From Bacteroidota bacterium (GTDB taxonomy: Bacteria; Bacteroidota; Bacteroidia; Flavobacteriales; Flavobacteriaceae): a stretch of 64,000 nt of DNA. Under the pieces are notes generated by a model. That model did no database searches. It was not told the origin of the DNA and worked only from the letters and a program-made list of their open reading frames with translations. The translations under genes and the position numbers were made by a program. The stretch lies in the NCBI GenBank assembly GCA_024279425.1, contig JAJRRO010000059.1, forward strand, positions 62,001 to 126,000. The letters run 5' to 3'. Within the stretch, counting starts at the first letter, position 1. Each line of letters starts with the position of its first letter. Below, piece after piece: positions 37,798 through 47,283 of this stretch.

Positions 37798-38025
37798 AAA
37801 AAAAAAGTAACCGAATGGATAACCTATAAAATGACTTGATTTAGTTGATTTTGATAAAAGTAATAAACTTAAATCTTCGGAGATTAAAAATCGTAAAAGT
37901 GTATAAAAATAATCGATTTTAAACTGTCCAGAATCAGGAATCCTTCATTTTGGTACCTTAAATGATTTTACTACATTTAGAAGAGCCAAAAAGATTACTT
38001 CTAATGGCAACCATAATCCATAAAT

Positions 38026-39654
38026 ATGAATCGCAGAGAAATCATAAAACAGTTAAGTGTTTTTCCAATAGCCAGTAGCCTTCTCGCCAGTGAATCCATC
38101 CTTGGGAATACCTTTAAAGAGTTTTCACCAATTTTCTCTGACCCGTTTTCGGCCGATAAAACTATTTACGATGCGATTGGGGTTGTCCCTATAATCAACT
38201 GCAGGGGTACCTTTACCATTCTTGGCGGGTCTACCGAAAGACCTGAAGTGTTAAAAGCAATTGAAGCTTCCTCCGGGTATTTTGTTCAGTATGATGAGCT
38301 GGCCTTCGGAATTGGCCAACGTCTGGCGGAATTGACCAAGGCCGAATGGGGTATGGTATCGGCCGGTTGCGCTGCAGGCTTAAAACATATTACTGCCGCC
38401 TGCGTCTCAGGTGGAAACCCAGAAAAACTCCTTAAAATTCCCAACCTGAACGGACTGGAAAAAACAGAAGTCATCTCGCCTCGGTATTCCCGTAATGTAT
38501 ATGATCATGGTATTCGCAACATAGGTGTCACGATGATTGATGTAGATTCTCCGGAAGAACTTGAACGAGCCATAAATTCCCGTACGGCAATGATCTATGT
38601 CAACTCTGAAGAAAATTCTGCCACGGGTCAACCGCTTTCTTTAGAGGTCATCCACCAAATAGCCAAACCAAAAAATATACCCATATTAGTTGATGCTGCG
38701 GCAGAGAATTTGACCATTCCATCTGTGCACCTTGAGAGAGGTGCTACTGTAGTGGCTTATAGCGGCGGAAAAGCCATTTGCGGCCCACAATGTGCCGGTT
38801 TGCTATTGGGAGATAAAGATTTACTTATGTCGGCATGGCAGGCAAGTTCTCCACATCATGGCCCGGGTAGGGACAACAAGGTAGGTAAGGAAGAAATGTT
38901 AGGTATGTTGGCTGCAGTGGAAGCTTGGACAACCCGAGATCATGAGGCGGAATGGAACACATGGCTCTCATGGCTTGAAGAAATCTCAATTCAGGTACTG
39001 AAAGTTAAAGGAATAACCACCGAGGTGCAGCAGCCAAAAGGGCTCTCTAATCTAGCACCCCGACTGGTCATAAAATGGAATCCCGATAAGTTGCACATTA
39101 CTGGGGAAGAAATAGCGGAGGAGGTTGCCAGAAATAAACCTAGGATTGCCATTGGAGCCAGTAGTCAAAATGGGATGACATCTATTAATATCACCCCCAG
39201 CCAAATGCGTCCAGGAAATGCAAAAACGGTTGCGGATCGTCTCTATGGAATTTTTTCCCGAAAGCGCAGCCCTCGCTCCGATAAAATGATACCCGCTAAG
39301 GTCAATGTCAGCGGTCATTGGGAAGTAGAAATGGAGTTTTTTACCAGTAAAAGTTCTCATGTTATGTTCCTTGAACAGGATGGTAATTGGATCAGGGGAA
39401 CACACAAAAGCGATTTTTCTACACAAGAAATTGTGGGCATGATCGAAGGCGATGAAGTAAAACTTCGAAGTAATTATCGTGCTCTGGGGGATTCAATAAA
39501 TTATTGGTTTTCGGCCAAGGCTACTGATGACACACTTGTGGGCTCAGTATTTCTGGGGGAATATCTCACCGCCAAATTCACGGCCAAGCGTTCAACGTAT
39601 AAGGAAGAGCACAAGCGAATCGTAATTCCGGGTGGACCACCATTGGCTACATAA
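38026..39654 (+). CDS. Exported SelA/DgaE-like PLP-dependent enzyme with extra C-terminal domain
   Basis: Residues ~45-420 are a fold-type-I PLP enzyme of the SelA / D-glucosaminate-6-phosphate ammonia-lyase group. The signatures are NCRGTFTILGGSTERPEV, the PLP lysine in YSGGKAICGPQCAG, and VDAAAENL ahead of it. The N-terminus MNRREIIKQLSVFPIAS looks like a twin-arginine signal, which would suit a folded cofactor protein. Residues ~430-542 form an added beta-rich domain (VSGHWEVEMEFFTSKSS), which family members usually lack. It is followed by two amidohydrolases, as in clusters where DgaE-like and EF0837-like enzymes go together. The reaction is unknown; an ammonia lyase or related elimination is likely. 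Confidence 0.8.
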   Translation: MNRREIIKQLSVFPIASSLLASESILGNTFKEFSPIFSDPFSADKTIYDAIGVVPIINCRGTFTILGGSTERPEVLKAIEASSGYFVQYDELAFGIGQRLAELTKAEWGMVSAGCAAGLKHITAACVSGGNPEKLLKIPNLNGLEKTEVISPRYSRNVYDHGIRNIGVTMIDVDSPEELERAINSRTAMIYVNSEENSATGQPLSLEVIHQIAKPKNIPILVDAAAENLTIPSVHLERGATVVAYSGGKAICGPQCAGLLLGDKDLLMSAWQASSPHHGPGRDNKVGKEEMLGMLAAVEAWTTRDHEAEWNTWLSWLEEISIQVLKVKGITTEVQQPKGLSNLAPRLVIKWNPDKLHITGEEIAEEVARNKPRIAIGASSQNGMTSINITPSQMRPGNAKTVADRLYGIFSRKRSPRSDKMIPAKVNVSGHWEVEMEFFTSKSSHVMFLEQDGNWIRGTHKSDFSTQEIVGMIEGDEVKLRSNYRALGDSINYWFSAKATDDTLVGSVFLGEYLTAKFTAKRSTYKEEHKRIVIPGGPPLAT

Positions 39655-39685
39655 CAACTACAAATCAGTTTCAAAAATTCACCTC

Positions 39686-40948
39686 ATGCCGAACCAGAGA
39701 GGATTGCCAAGCAAGTGTTTTATCACTCTATTCATTTTTCTGATGCCTTTGCTATATCTGCACGCTCAAGAATTGGATATTCTACTCAAGGGCGGGCATC
39801 TAATCGATGCAAAAAATAGTATAGATGGCCCCATGGATGTGGGCATACGGGACGGCAAAATAGCCGAAGTGGCGAAAAATATTTCTACAGAAAGAGCCAA
39901 AAAGATTATTAATGTTACCGGCCTATATGTTACCCCTGGGCTCTTGGATATGCACGTACACGTCTTTATGGGAAATGAGCCCGGCGCTTATATTGCGAAT
40001 GGCGCTACCAGCGTAATGCCTGATGGCTATACTTTTAGGGCCGGAGTGACCACCGTTGTGGATGCCGGCTCCTCTGGATGGAGAAATTTTCCGCTATTCA
40101 AAGAACAGACAATTGACAAATCCAAAACAAGAATATTAGCATTGCTCAATATTGTGGGCTCCGGAATGCGGAGTAGATTTGAAGAACAGGATGTATCGGA
40201 TATGAATCCGGTAATGACAGCCCATAGCATAAAGAAATTATATCCTGATATCCTGGTTGGCATCAAAGCGGCACACTATTGGGGAGACTTTACGCAGGTA
40301 GATCTTGCCGTTGAGGCAGGCAAGAAGGCTGATGTTCCCGTAATGGTCGATTTTGGCGAACACTATCCTCCAAATTCCATCGAAGCTCTTTTTATGGAAC
40401 ATCTTCGCCCCGGGGATATTTTTACACATACCTATTCACATGGACCCACGCAACGTGAAACAATTGTTGATGAAGAAGGAAAACTAAAGCCCTTCATAAT
40501 CAAAGCACAACAGAGAGGTATTGTCTTTGACATGGGACATGGAGGTGGTGCCTTTACCTGGCAACAGGCCATACCTGCCCACCAACAAGGATTTAAAGCC
40601 GATGTCGTAAGTACCGATTTGCATACACAAAGTATGAATGCCGGGATGAAGGACCTGAGCAATGTTTTATCGAAATTTATGGCCATGGGTGTTTCCCTGC
40701 CCGATGCTATTTCTCGGGCCACTTGGGCTCCTGCCCAAGTGATAGGTAAACCAGATCTCGGGCATTTGAGTGTGGGAGCCGAGGCCGATGTGGCGGTTTT
40801 TAATCTGCGTGAAGGTGATTTCGGTTTTTTAGATGTTCGCCGCTTGAAAATCCAAGGAAGCAGGAAATTGGAAACAGAACTTACAATTCGGGCAGGTAAG
40901 GTGGTTTGGGACTTGAACGGACTGGCGGCCGAGGATTTCAAAAAGTAG
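39686..40948 (+). CDS. Secreted amidohydrolase/deacetylase, first paralogue
   Basis: Start at ATG 39686 gives a 420-residue protein with a signal peptide cut after LHAQ; the upstream 18 codons overlap the previous gene and are unlikely. Metal ligands are in LDMHVHVFMG, the bridging Lys in VGIKAAHYW, His in FTHTYSHG and MGHGGG, and Asp in STDLHTQ. This is the EF0837/AHA3915 branch of metallo-dependent hydrolases. It is closely related to the next gene, both ending with LTIRAGKVVWDLNGL. Together with the PLP enzyme it suggests periplasmic breakdown of an N-acyl or cyclic amide compound; the substrate is not known. Confidence 0.82.
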   Translation: MPNQRGLPSKCFITLFIFLMPLLYLHAQELDILLKGGHLIDAKNSIDGPMDVGIRDGKIAEVAKNISTERAKKIINVTGLYVTPGLLDMHVHVFMGNEPGAYIANGATSVMPDGYTFRAGVTTVVDAGSSGWRNFPLFKEQTIDKSKTRILALLNIVGSGMRSRFEEQDVSDMNPVMTAHSIKKLYPDILVGIKAAHYWGDFTQVDLAVEAGKKADVPVMVDFGEHYPPNSIEALFMEHLRPGDIFTHTYSHGPTQRETIVDEEGKLKPFIIKAQQRGIVFDMGHGGGAFTWQQAIPAHQQGFKADVVSTDLHTQSMNAGMKDLSNVLSKFMAMGVSLPDAISRATWAPAQVIGKPDLGHLSVGAEADVAVFNLREGDFGFLDVRRLKIQGSRKLETELTIRAGKVVWDLNGLAAEDFKK

Positions 40949-40990
40949 TTAGCTGCTTTTATAGCAGTTATTTTTCACTGGCAAAGTATT

Positions 40991-42238
40991 ATGAGTATGG
41001 TTTTAGATACGGCAATTAAAAATACAATTAACATCCTATCCTATTTTATTTTGGTTGCGATTCAAGCGCAGGAAGTAGATTTTTTAATAAAAAACGGGCA
41101 TGTTTTCGATCCCAAAAATAATCGTGACACCATACTCGACATTTCCATTGGAGATGGTAAAATACTTGAAGTGGCTCCTAATATTGTGACAGAAAATGCT
41201 AAAACAGTAGTTGATGCCACTGGCCTCTATGTATGCCCTGGCCTTATTGACATCCATACTCATGTTTTTGTAGGTACCAAAGCGAATAAATTTGCAGATG
41301 GCAACAATAGCCTGTCTCCCGATAATTTTAGCTTTAAGGCCGGTATTACCACCGTGGTTGATGCCGGAACTTCTGGTTGGCGAAATTTTCCACTGTTTAA
41401 GACGCAAGTAATCGACCAGTCGAAAACACGGATTTTGGCCTTTTTGAATATTGCCGCTTCGGGAATGACCGGAGATGCCGCCCAGCATGACCTTAATGAA
41501 ATGGATGCTGAAAAGACCGCAGAAATAATTCAGAAGTACGCTGATATCATTGTTGGGGTTAAAATAGGGCACTTTGATGGGGCTACGTGGATACCTTTCG
41601 AAAGGGCACTTGAAGCCGGGTCGAAAACAGATAGACCACTTTTTGTAGAATGTCACTTGCCACAGTATTCCCTAAAAGACCAGCTAGGTCGTATGCGTCC
41701 AGGAGATATTATAACCCATTCCTTTGAAAATATCTCCGAACGGACACCCGTGGTTGACAAAGAAGGAAATGTTTTGTTGTATGTGCTTGAAGCAAAAGAA
41801 AAGGGCATTCTGTTTGATGTTGGACATGGAGGTGCCGGTTTTTGGTTCAATCAGGCAGTCCCTTCAATGGAACAGGGCCTTTGGCCAAACACCTTTGGCA
41901 CTGATCTGCATCGATTCAGTATGAATGCGGGTATGAAAGATATGTTAAACGTGATGTCTAAATATTTAAACATGGGTATGCCATTAAAGGAGGTGCTTCT
42001 GAGAGGAAGCTGGAACCCGGCCCAGGCCATTGGACGAGAAGACCTAGGACATTTGAGTGTTGGGGCTGAAGCCGATATGGCACTATTAGGGCTGAAAAAA
42101 GGTAAATTTGGTTTTGTCGACGCAAGAAATAATCGGATTACCGGGGATCGAAAATTAGAAGCGGAATTGACCATTAGAGCCGGGAAGGTCGTATGGGATC
42201 TTAATGGGTTGACGGCAAAGTCCTTTAAACAACAATAA
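40991..42238 (+). CDS. Secreted amidohydrolase/deacetylase, second paralogue
   Basis: This 415-residue protein is a tandem duplicate of the preceding enzyme: the same domain order, HTHVFVG, Lys in VGVKIGHFDG, His in ITHSFEN and VGHGGAG, and Asp in GTDLHRF. The signal peptide is less typical (FILVAIQAQE). It differs from its neighbour around residues 200-230 (FVECHLPQYSL versus MVDFGEHYPPNS), the part near the active site, so the two probably act on different substrates. It lies 42 bases after the first copy. Confidence 0.82.
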   Translation: MSMVLDTAIKNTINILSYFILVAIQAQEVDFLIKNGHVFDPKNNRDTILDISIGDGKILEVAPNIVTENAKTVVDATGLYVCPGLIDIHTHVFVGTKANKFADGNNSLSPDNFSFKAGITTVVDAGTSGWRNFPLFKTQVIDQSKTRILAFLNIAASGMTGDAAQHDLNEMDAEKTAEIIQKYADIIVGVKIGHFDGATWIPFERALEAGSKTDRPLFVECHLPQYSLKDQLGRMRPGDIITHSFENISERTPVVDKEGNVLLYVLEAKEKGILFDVGHGGAGFWFNQAVPSMEQGLWPNTFGTDLHRFSMNAGMKDMLNVMSKYLNMGMPLKEVLLRGSWNPAQAIGREDLGHLSVGAEADMALLGLKKGKFGFVDARNNRITGDRKLEAELTIRAGKVVWDLNGLTAKSFKQQ

Positions 42239-42296
42239 AGCGGAAACAAAATTAGGAAATTCAGTGCAATCAACGAATAAAAACATTTGATCTTTT

Positions 42297-44075
42297 ATGA
42301 AAAGTAGTTCTGGAAATTTAGCTCTGTATTCTTCAAAAGTCATCGCAATTCTATTAATGTCAATGAGTCTGTTCCAGTGTAACTCAGAAAAAAAATTACC
42401 ATTGAGTGATCCGGATAACGGCGGACTTTTCCTTCCAGAAAAATTTGAAGCTTTGGCGGTGGTGGACAGCATTGGGCGAACCAGACATATTGCGGTCAAC
42501 TATAACGGGGATATTTATGTACAATTAGGTAATTCCAAGGACGGAAAAGGAACAATCGCTCTTCGCGATACTGACAATGATGGCAAGGCCGACAGCCTAG
42601 TCCACTTTGGTGATTATATTGATAAAGGTCGTTCTGCTACAGGGGTAACTATACACAAGGGATATCTATATACGAGTACAAACAGAATGGTCTATAGAAA
42701 TAAATTAACAGCCGGAGAATTGGTGCCCACTAGTGAGACAGAAGTGGTATTTACCGATATGGAAGAAGATGTTGATAGAAATTGGCACACAACAAAACCT
42801 CTAGCCTTTGATAACAAGGGCAATATGTATATCCCTTTTGGTGCTCCATCCGATGCCTGTCAGGATATGGAAAAATATGGTCCTGTCGGAATTCCTCAAG
42901 GCAAGGGGCTGTATCCATGCCCTGAACTTGAGACTCAAGCTGGAATATGGCGGTTTGACGCCGACAAAATTGGACTAACTCAAGCAGACGGTTATAAATT
43001 TGCTACGGGTATCAGAAGCGTTGTAGGAATGGAATGGAATCCGAGGGACGAAAGTTTATATGCCGTAGGTAATGGAATAGACAATTTTCACACCCTGTTT
43101 CCCGAGCTGTTTTCTTCTTGGCAGGCGGCTATGCTACCTTCAGAAACCCTTATGAAAGTGACTGAAGGCTCGAACTATGGATGGCCTTATGCATACTACG
43201 ACCAGCTACAGAAAAAAAATGTTTTACAACCCGGGTACGGAGGCGATGGGAAGATGGTAAGAAGAGCCAATGAATATGATGATCCCGTTATTGGTTTTCC
43301 AGGGCATTGGGCTCCTATGGATGTCATGTTCTATCATGGTGATCAATTTCCCAAACGGTATAACAACGGAGTCTTTGTCGCATTTCATGGCTCTACAGAT
43401 CGACCACCCTATCCCCAGGCCGGATTTATTGTATGTTTTGTACCCTTTGATGCCGAAGGAAAATCTACGGGAACATGGGAAGTTTTCGCGGATGGTTTTA
43501 CGGGGGTAGACAAAGTATGGAATACCAGCGATGCGGTTTACAGACCTATGGGTTTATCCACTGGCCCCGATGGCTCACTTTACATTAGTGAGTCGAATGA
43601 AGGAAAAATATGGCGGGTAATGTATAAAGGGGATAAAGACAAATTTGAGGAAATTCAACTGGCATCCATGGAAAAAAGAAAATCCAAAAATCATATAAGA
43701 ACCCCGATAGAAGGCCAAGATATTAGAAACGATGGTGATATGCTTAGCGGTAGAATATTATACAATACCTATTGTGCGGCCTGCCATCAAAGAAACGGCC
43801 AAGGGGATAATAATCGTTTCCCACCCCTTTATGCCTCCGATTGGGTAAGCGGGGATGAAGACCGCCTGATTGATGTCGTTCTTAATGGAATGCAGGAGGA
43901 GATTGAAGTAAGCGGTAGGTCATACGATGGCCTAATGCCACAGAATCGGCATTTGGATGATTTTGCCATCTCGTCGATTCTAACCTTTATAAGGAAAAGA
44001 TTTGGCAATGAGGCCCCACCGGTAACCGCATCGAAAGTTGCACAAGTTCGTAGTGCCACTGAAGATAAACACTGA
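42297..44075 (+). CDS. PQQ-glucose-dehydrogenase-like propeller lipoprotein with cytochrome c domain
   Basis: This 592-residue lipoprotein (Cys in SLFQCNSEKK) has a beta-propeller of the sorbosone/soluble aldose dehydrogenase type up to about residue 460 (FATGIRSVVGMEWNPR, EGSNYGWPYAYYD). It ends with a class I cytochrome c domain carrying the heme site CAACHQ near residue 498 and an axial Met candidate in GLMPQN. Such fusions oxidise sugars or alcohols in the periplasm and pass electrons to the bound heme. Whether this copy binds PQQ is not visible. It follows the amidohydrolase pair by 58 bases on the same strand. Confidence 0.82.
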   Translation: MKSSSGNLALYSSKVIAILLMSMSLFQCNSEKKLPLSDPDNGGLFLPEKFEALAVVDSIGRTRHIAVNYNGDIYVQLGNSKDGKGTIALRDTDNDGKADSLVHFGDYIDKGRSATGVTIHKGYLYTSTNRMVYRNKLTAGELVPTSETEVVFTDMEEDVDRNWHTTKPLAFDNKGNMYIPFGAPSDACQDMEKYGPVGIPQGKGLYPCPELETQAGIWRFDADKIGLTQADGYKFATGIRSVVGMEWNPRDESLYAVGNGIDNFHTLFPELFSSWQAAMLPSETLMKVTEGSNYGWPYAYYDQLQKKNVLQPGYGGDGKMVRRANEYDDPVIGFPGHWAPMDVMFYHGDQFPKRYNNGVFVAFHGSTDRPPYPQAGFIVCFVPFDAEGKSTGTWEVFADGFTGVDKVWNTSDAVYRPMGLSTGPDGSLYISESNEGKIWRVMYKGDKDKFEEIQLASMEKRKSKNHIRTPIEGQDIRNDGDMLSGRILYNTYCAACHQRNGQGDNNRFPPLYASDWVSGDEDRLIDVVLNGMQEEIEVSGRSYDGLMPQNRHLDDFAISSILTFIRKRFGNEAPPVTASKVAQVRSATEDKH

Positions 44076-44218
44076 GTGTTACATATAACATAATTTAGCC
44101 TACCCAAACCGTATACAAATGAGATTCATCCTTGTACTTAGAGCCTGTTTTCATCTACTCAAATGGCAAAAGCAATTTCAGATAAAAAAGTTGGTCTTGA
44201 TGACGCTATTGTTTGACG

Positions 44219-44433
44219 TCAGCATAAAGTGAACTCTTTTAGAGCAGATATAAAAGAAGATGATATTCGTATTTTGGTCATAATTGCACTAAATGGGGAA
44301 TCGCAAGCAGCTCCATTTCCAAATAAGGAACTTGGATCAAAACCCAATTGAGTGAACTTGATTCCTACTTCGGCAAAATAATTTGTGTTGTAATTACTAC
44401 TATAACCTAAAGTATTTGTAGTTCCCCAAGGGA
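44219..44433 (-). pseudogene. C-terminal fragment of a large secreted protein, cut by an IS3 remnant
   Basis: A minus-strand frame of about 70 codons ends at TGA 44219 and reads TNTLGYSSNYNTNYFAEVG, FTQLGFDPSSLFGNGAACD, SPFSAIMTKIRISSSF and TSALKEFTLC-like residues. Bacteroidetes surface proteins often end with such K-x-R-x-S-x-S-F-x-x-x-L-K-x-F tails. Its 5' side stops exactly at the terminal repeat of the IS3 remnant at 44437; the rest of the gene is not in the window. Confidence 0.5.
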
Positions 44434-44436
44434 AGC

Positions 44437-44663
44437 TGGACTTACCACAAAAAAGTGGATAATTAGATAAGGGTCATGCTGCTATTTTTTGGTTGGACAT
44501 TTAGTTTTCATATTCCTCTATAGTTTTATACCCTAAGCTCTTGAAGAAGCTTTCCGCCACTGCATTGTCCCAACAATTTCCCTTTCTGCCCATACTTTGT
44601 TTTACCGACCCGTCATAACTTTTAATGATGTTTGCAAATCTGCAACTGGCTGTATGACCCTAT
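44437..44663 (-). mobile_element. IS3-family remnant with internal deletion
   Basis: The minus-strand sequence encodes pieces of an IS3 OrfB integrase: SVKQSMGRKGNCWDNAVAES then FFKSL, followed directly by GYKTIEEYEN and SNQKIAA. Compared with the copy at 62.8 kb about 37 codons between KSL and GYK are deleted in frame. It ends with the IS terminal region (agtggataattagataag). The N-terminal half is gone. Confidence 0.75.
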
Positions 44664-44715
44664 AGTAGAATCCATTAAAAAATTTAGCAAAGGAAAGATA
44701 TTGGTTGTACGAGTT

Positions 44716-45903
44716 TCAAGTATTTAGGGCATTAATTGCCATCCAGGCCATAAGCCCGCCACCAATTTCCAAAGCCGATTCATCAATATTGAAAGTTGGG
44801 GTATGAAGCCCTGATTCAATGCCTTTTTCCGTATTGCCAACGCCTAATAAAAAAAAACAGGCCGGGTTTCTTTGGGAATAGTATGCAAAATCTTCTGCGG
44901 CCATCCATTGGTTCATTTCAATCACATTTCCTTCGCCCAAATAGGAGATTGCATGGAACTTTGAGTCCTCGGTTAAACGGAAGTCGTTGACCAAATGCGG
45001 ATAGCCATGGTTGATTTTCAATTTGCAGGTTCCTCCCATGGCTTCTGCCATTGAGGTGACCAATTTTTCCAATTTTTCCAAAGCCGTTTTACGCCATGCT
45101 TCGTCCAAAGTTCGGAATGTACCCTCAATGTGAACTTCATCAGGAAGGATGTTGATTGCACCGTTGGCAATCACTTTTCCAAAAGAAAGTACGGACGGAG
45201 TTTTGGGCGAAGCCATTCGGCTGACCAGCTGTTGTGCAGCAACGATGATATGCGAAGTAATTAAAACTGGATCTATTGCATTTTCGGGCATCGCGGCATG
45301 GCCTCCCCTTCCTTTAACCGTTAAAAAGAGTTCGTCCATACTGGCCATAAATTTCCCAGAACAAAAACCCACCTTGCCAACCGGAATATCCGGTCGTACA
45401 TGTTGAGCGAAATGTGGTAGATTTCCTAAATCTTGATATGCTTTTTCATTGATTACCAAACTTGCCCCTCCCGGCATAACTTCTTCACCTGGTTGGAAAA
45501 GCAATTTTACTTTCCCCTGTAAATCATCCTTTAGCTCAAATAAAATCTTAGCGCAGAGCAAAAGTGAAGCAGTATGTACATCGTGGCCACATGCATGCAT
45601 TACCCCCTTTTTTTTGGACACGTATGAAACATCATTTATTTCCTCGATGGGTAGTGCATCAATATCGGCACGCAATAAGACCGATTCACCTTCCCGTATT
45701 CCATAGATGGTTGCCAAAAGTCCGGTTTCAGCCACTGAAACGATGTCAGTAATTCCAATGTCCTGCAACTGTGCTTTGATGTAGGCACAGGTATTGTGCT
45801 CTTTAAAAGAAAGTTCAGGGTTTTGGTGGAGGTGTCGCCTTACAATTATGAATTCGGCGGTGTGTTTTTGAGCTAAATATTTTATGTTTCCTTTTTGAAT
45901 CAT
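44716..45903 (-). CDS. M20 family amidohydrolase/peptidase
   Basis: This 395-residue cytosolic metallo-hydrolase belongs to the hippurate hydrolase / indole-acetyl-amino-acid hydrolase branch of M20. Motifs are RRHLHQNPELSFKE, LLRADIDALPIEE, the metal site MHACGHDVHTA (Cys and two His), FQPGEEVMPGGAS and GRGGHAAMPENAIDP. These enzymes remove N-acyl groups from amino acids or amino sugars. It may be the last gene of the minus-strand catabolic region, but a hairpin at 46007-46032 separates it from the lipoprotein gene. Confidence 0.9.
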   Translation of the reverse strand: MIQKGNIKYLAQKHTAEFIIVRRHLHQNPELSFKEHNTCAYIKAQLQDIGITDIVSVAETGLLATIYGIREGESVLLRADIDALPIEEINDVSYVSKKKGVMHACGHDVHTASLLLCAKILFELKDDLQGKVKLLFQPGEEVMPGGASLVINEKAYQDLGNLPHFAQHVRPDIPVGKVGFCSGKFMASMDELFLTVKGRGGHAAMPENAIDPVLITSHIIVAAQQLVSRMASPKTPSVLSFGKVIANGAINILPDEVHIEGTFRTLDEAWRKTALEKLEKLVTSMAEAMGGTCKLKINHGYPHLVNDFRLTEDSKFHAISYLGEGNVIEMNQWMAAEDFAYYSQRNPACFFLLGVGNTEKGIESGLHTPTFNIDESALEIGGGLMAWMAINALNT

Positions 45904-46006
45904 AAGGTAAAAACAACTGTTTTAGGAATAGTACTATACGATTAAGGAGTCGTCAATGCTCCAGCTTTCAAATCCCCTCGTTCTTGCCGCAGAAAAGGCA
46001 TGAAAC

Positions 46007-46032
46007 CACCTCACCTCGCTCGAGGGTAGGTG
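46007..46032. terminator. Hairpin between the lipoprotein and M20 genes
   Basis: cacctcacctcg pairs with cgagggtaggtg (10 of 12 positions) around a two-base loop. It lies directly after the stop of the lipoprotein gene on the minus strand. It lacks a clear T tract, so it may be a weak terminator or an mRNA-end stabiliser. Confidence 0.4.
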
Positions 46033-46038
46033 TCTAAA

Positions 46039-47262
46039 CTAATTCACTTTAACTACCAAAGGATTCATCAACCGCTCCCTAAAATACAAAATTTCTTTTT
46101 CGGGCATTTCTTCATCTGCATGAAAAATTAAATAGGCATTCTTTTCATTATACCGGCTCCCTTTGGGTAAGCTTTGGATGGTATCAGATAATACGCGATT
46201 CCAATAACGGCCGTTACCCCTTGATTTGCTTATTTTGGTGTAAGGCTTGTATGTAGGCGAAAGATTTCCATCAACGTTTAAATTGTCATACTCAATCCGA
46301 ATAGAACCAAAACCATATTTTTTTTCATTATGATAGAAAGCGACAAAAACCGCATCGTCGGGTATGGGACTTTCTTCCAATACCTCCAATTCTTCATCAT
46401 ATAATTTGAGATGTTCAATGTCACCTTCTTTCTTTTGATATACTACATGGGTAAAAAGGCTGTCCATAGTCATTTCATCATTGCGTAACAAATCGAGTTC
46501 CACATCATCGTTCATTTCTATGGTAGATTCGAAATTAAAATAGGGAAGTCCGCTATAAAAAGTGTATTTGCCTTTTAAGTCGATTTCTGGGACACTATCT
46601 GTAACTCCCGAACGGTTTTTTACAATCTGGTACATTCCCCTAGTGATATCATTTCGAGAAGAAGACGATAAATCCTCAAAATTAAAATAGCTTTCCGAAC
46701 TGCTCTTTGAGAAGTTTGGCGCCCAATGCATCGAAATATGGCCTCGCTTTAGCAATTTGTCATTAAAATCTTTTAAAACTATTCCGTTGATTTGACCTCC
46801 ACGCTTATCTTCGTCGATGCTGAAGAATACTTTATAAGTCTTGTTTTCAATGGACATCCCATCTTTGGAAAATTGAATTTTAGAGGGTACACCTGCATGT
46901 GTTTTATCCGTTGACTGTAACTGAAATTTTCGCATTTCGTATGCCTTTACAGCAACCGGAAACAGTATTCCTAATACGGATTTACCTTGATTTTGAATAG
47001 TATCCAGAATTTGAACGGGAATAGACATTCCACTTTGAACATCAGAGGCTATTAGTATTTCAGAATCTTTTTGTAAAAACTCCAATGGGATTTGTGCGGA
47101 AACATATTCCGTTTCCCTATCCAAGCCCTTAGTTTCAGAAACCGAGATTATGGTTACCGGATTGGGGCTTGAACAGCTAGAAACTATTGTACAAATCAGC
47201 GCCCCAAAAAAAATACTTAGTTTTGACCGTTTGATAAAAAATATGATGCTACTATTTTTCAA
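46039..47262 (-). CDS. Lipoprotein of unknown function in catabolic operon
   Basis: This 407-residue protein has a lipoprotein signal (IVSSCSSPNP, Cys ~30). The rest is beta-rich and acidic (RETEYVSAQIPLEFLQ, YFNFESTIEMNDDVEL, RYWNRVLSDTIQSLPKGS). It resembles jelly-roll or lyase-like surface proteins of glycan utilisation, but no motif allows a family call. It lies 21 bases after the Gfo/Idh/MocA gene and shares its operon. A ligand-binding or lyase role in the periplasm or at the surface is a guess. Confidence 0.65.
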   Translation of the reverse strand: MKNSSIIFFIKRSKLSIFFGALICTIVSSCSSPNPVTIISVSETKGLDRETEYVSAQIPLEFLQKDSEILIASDVQSGMSIPVQILDTIQNQGKSVLGILFPVAVKAYEMRKFQLQSTDKTHAGVPSKIQFSKDGMSIENKTYKVFFSIDEDKRGGQINGIVLKDFNDKLLKRGHISMHWAPNFSKSSSESYFNFEDLSSSSRNDITRGMYQIVKNRSGVTDSVPEIDLKGKYTFYSGLPYFNFESTIEMNDDVELDLLRNDEMTMDSLFTHVVYQKKEGDIEHLKLYDEELEVLEESPIPDDAVFVAFYHNEKKYGFGSIRIEYDNLNVDGNLSPTYKPYTKISKSRGNGRYWNRVLSDTIQSLPKGSRYNEKNAYLIFHADEEMPEKEILYFRERLMNPLVVKVN

Positions 47263-47283
47263 TGTCTTCGATTTAATTCATTT

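Noticed and set aside
37469-37810. 113-codon plus-strand frame
   Set aside because: The opposite strand holds a coding-like frame with stops that explains the composition. The plus frame has no recognisable feature.
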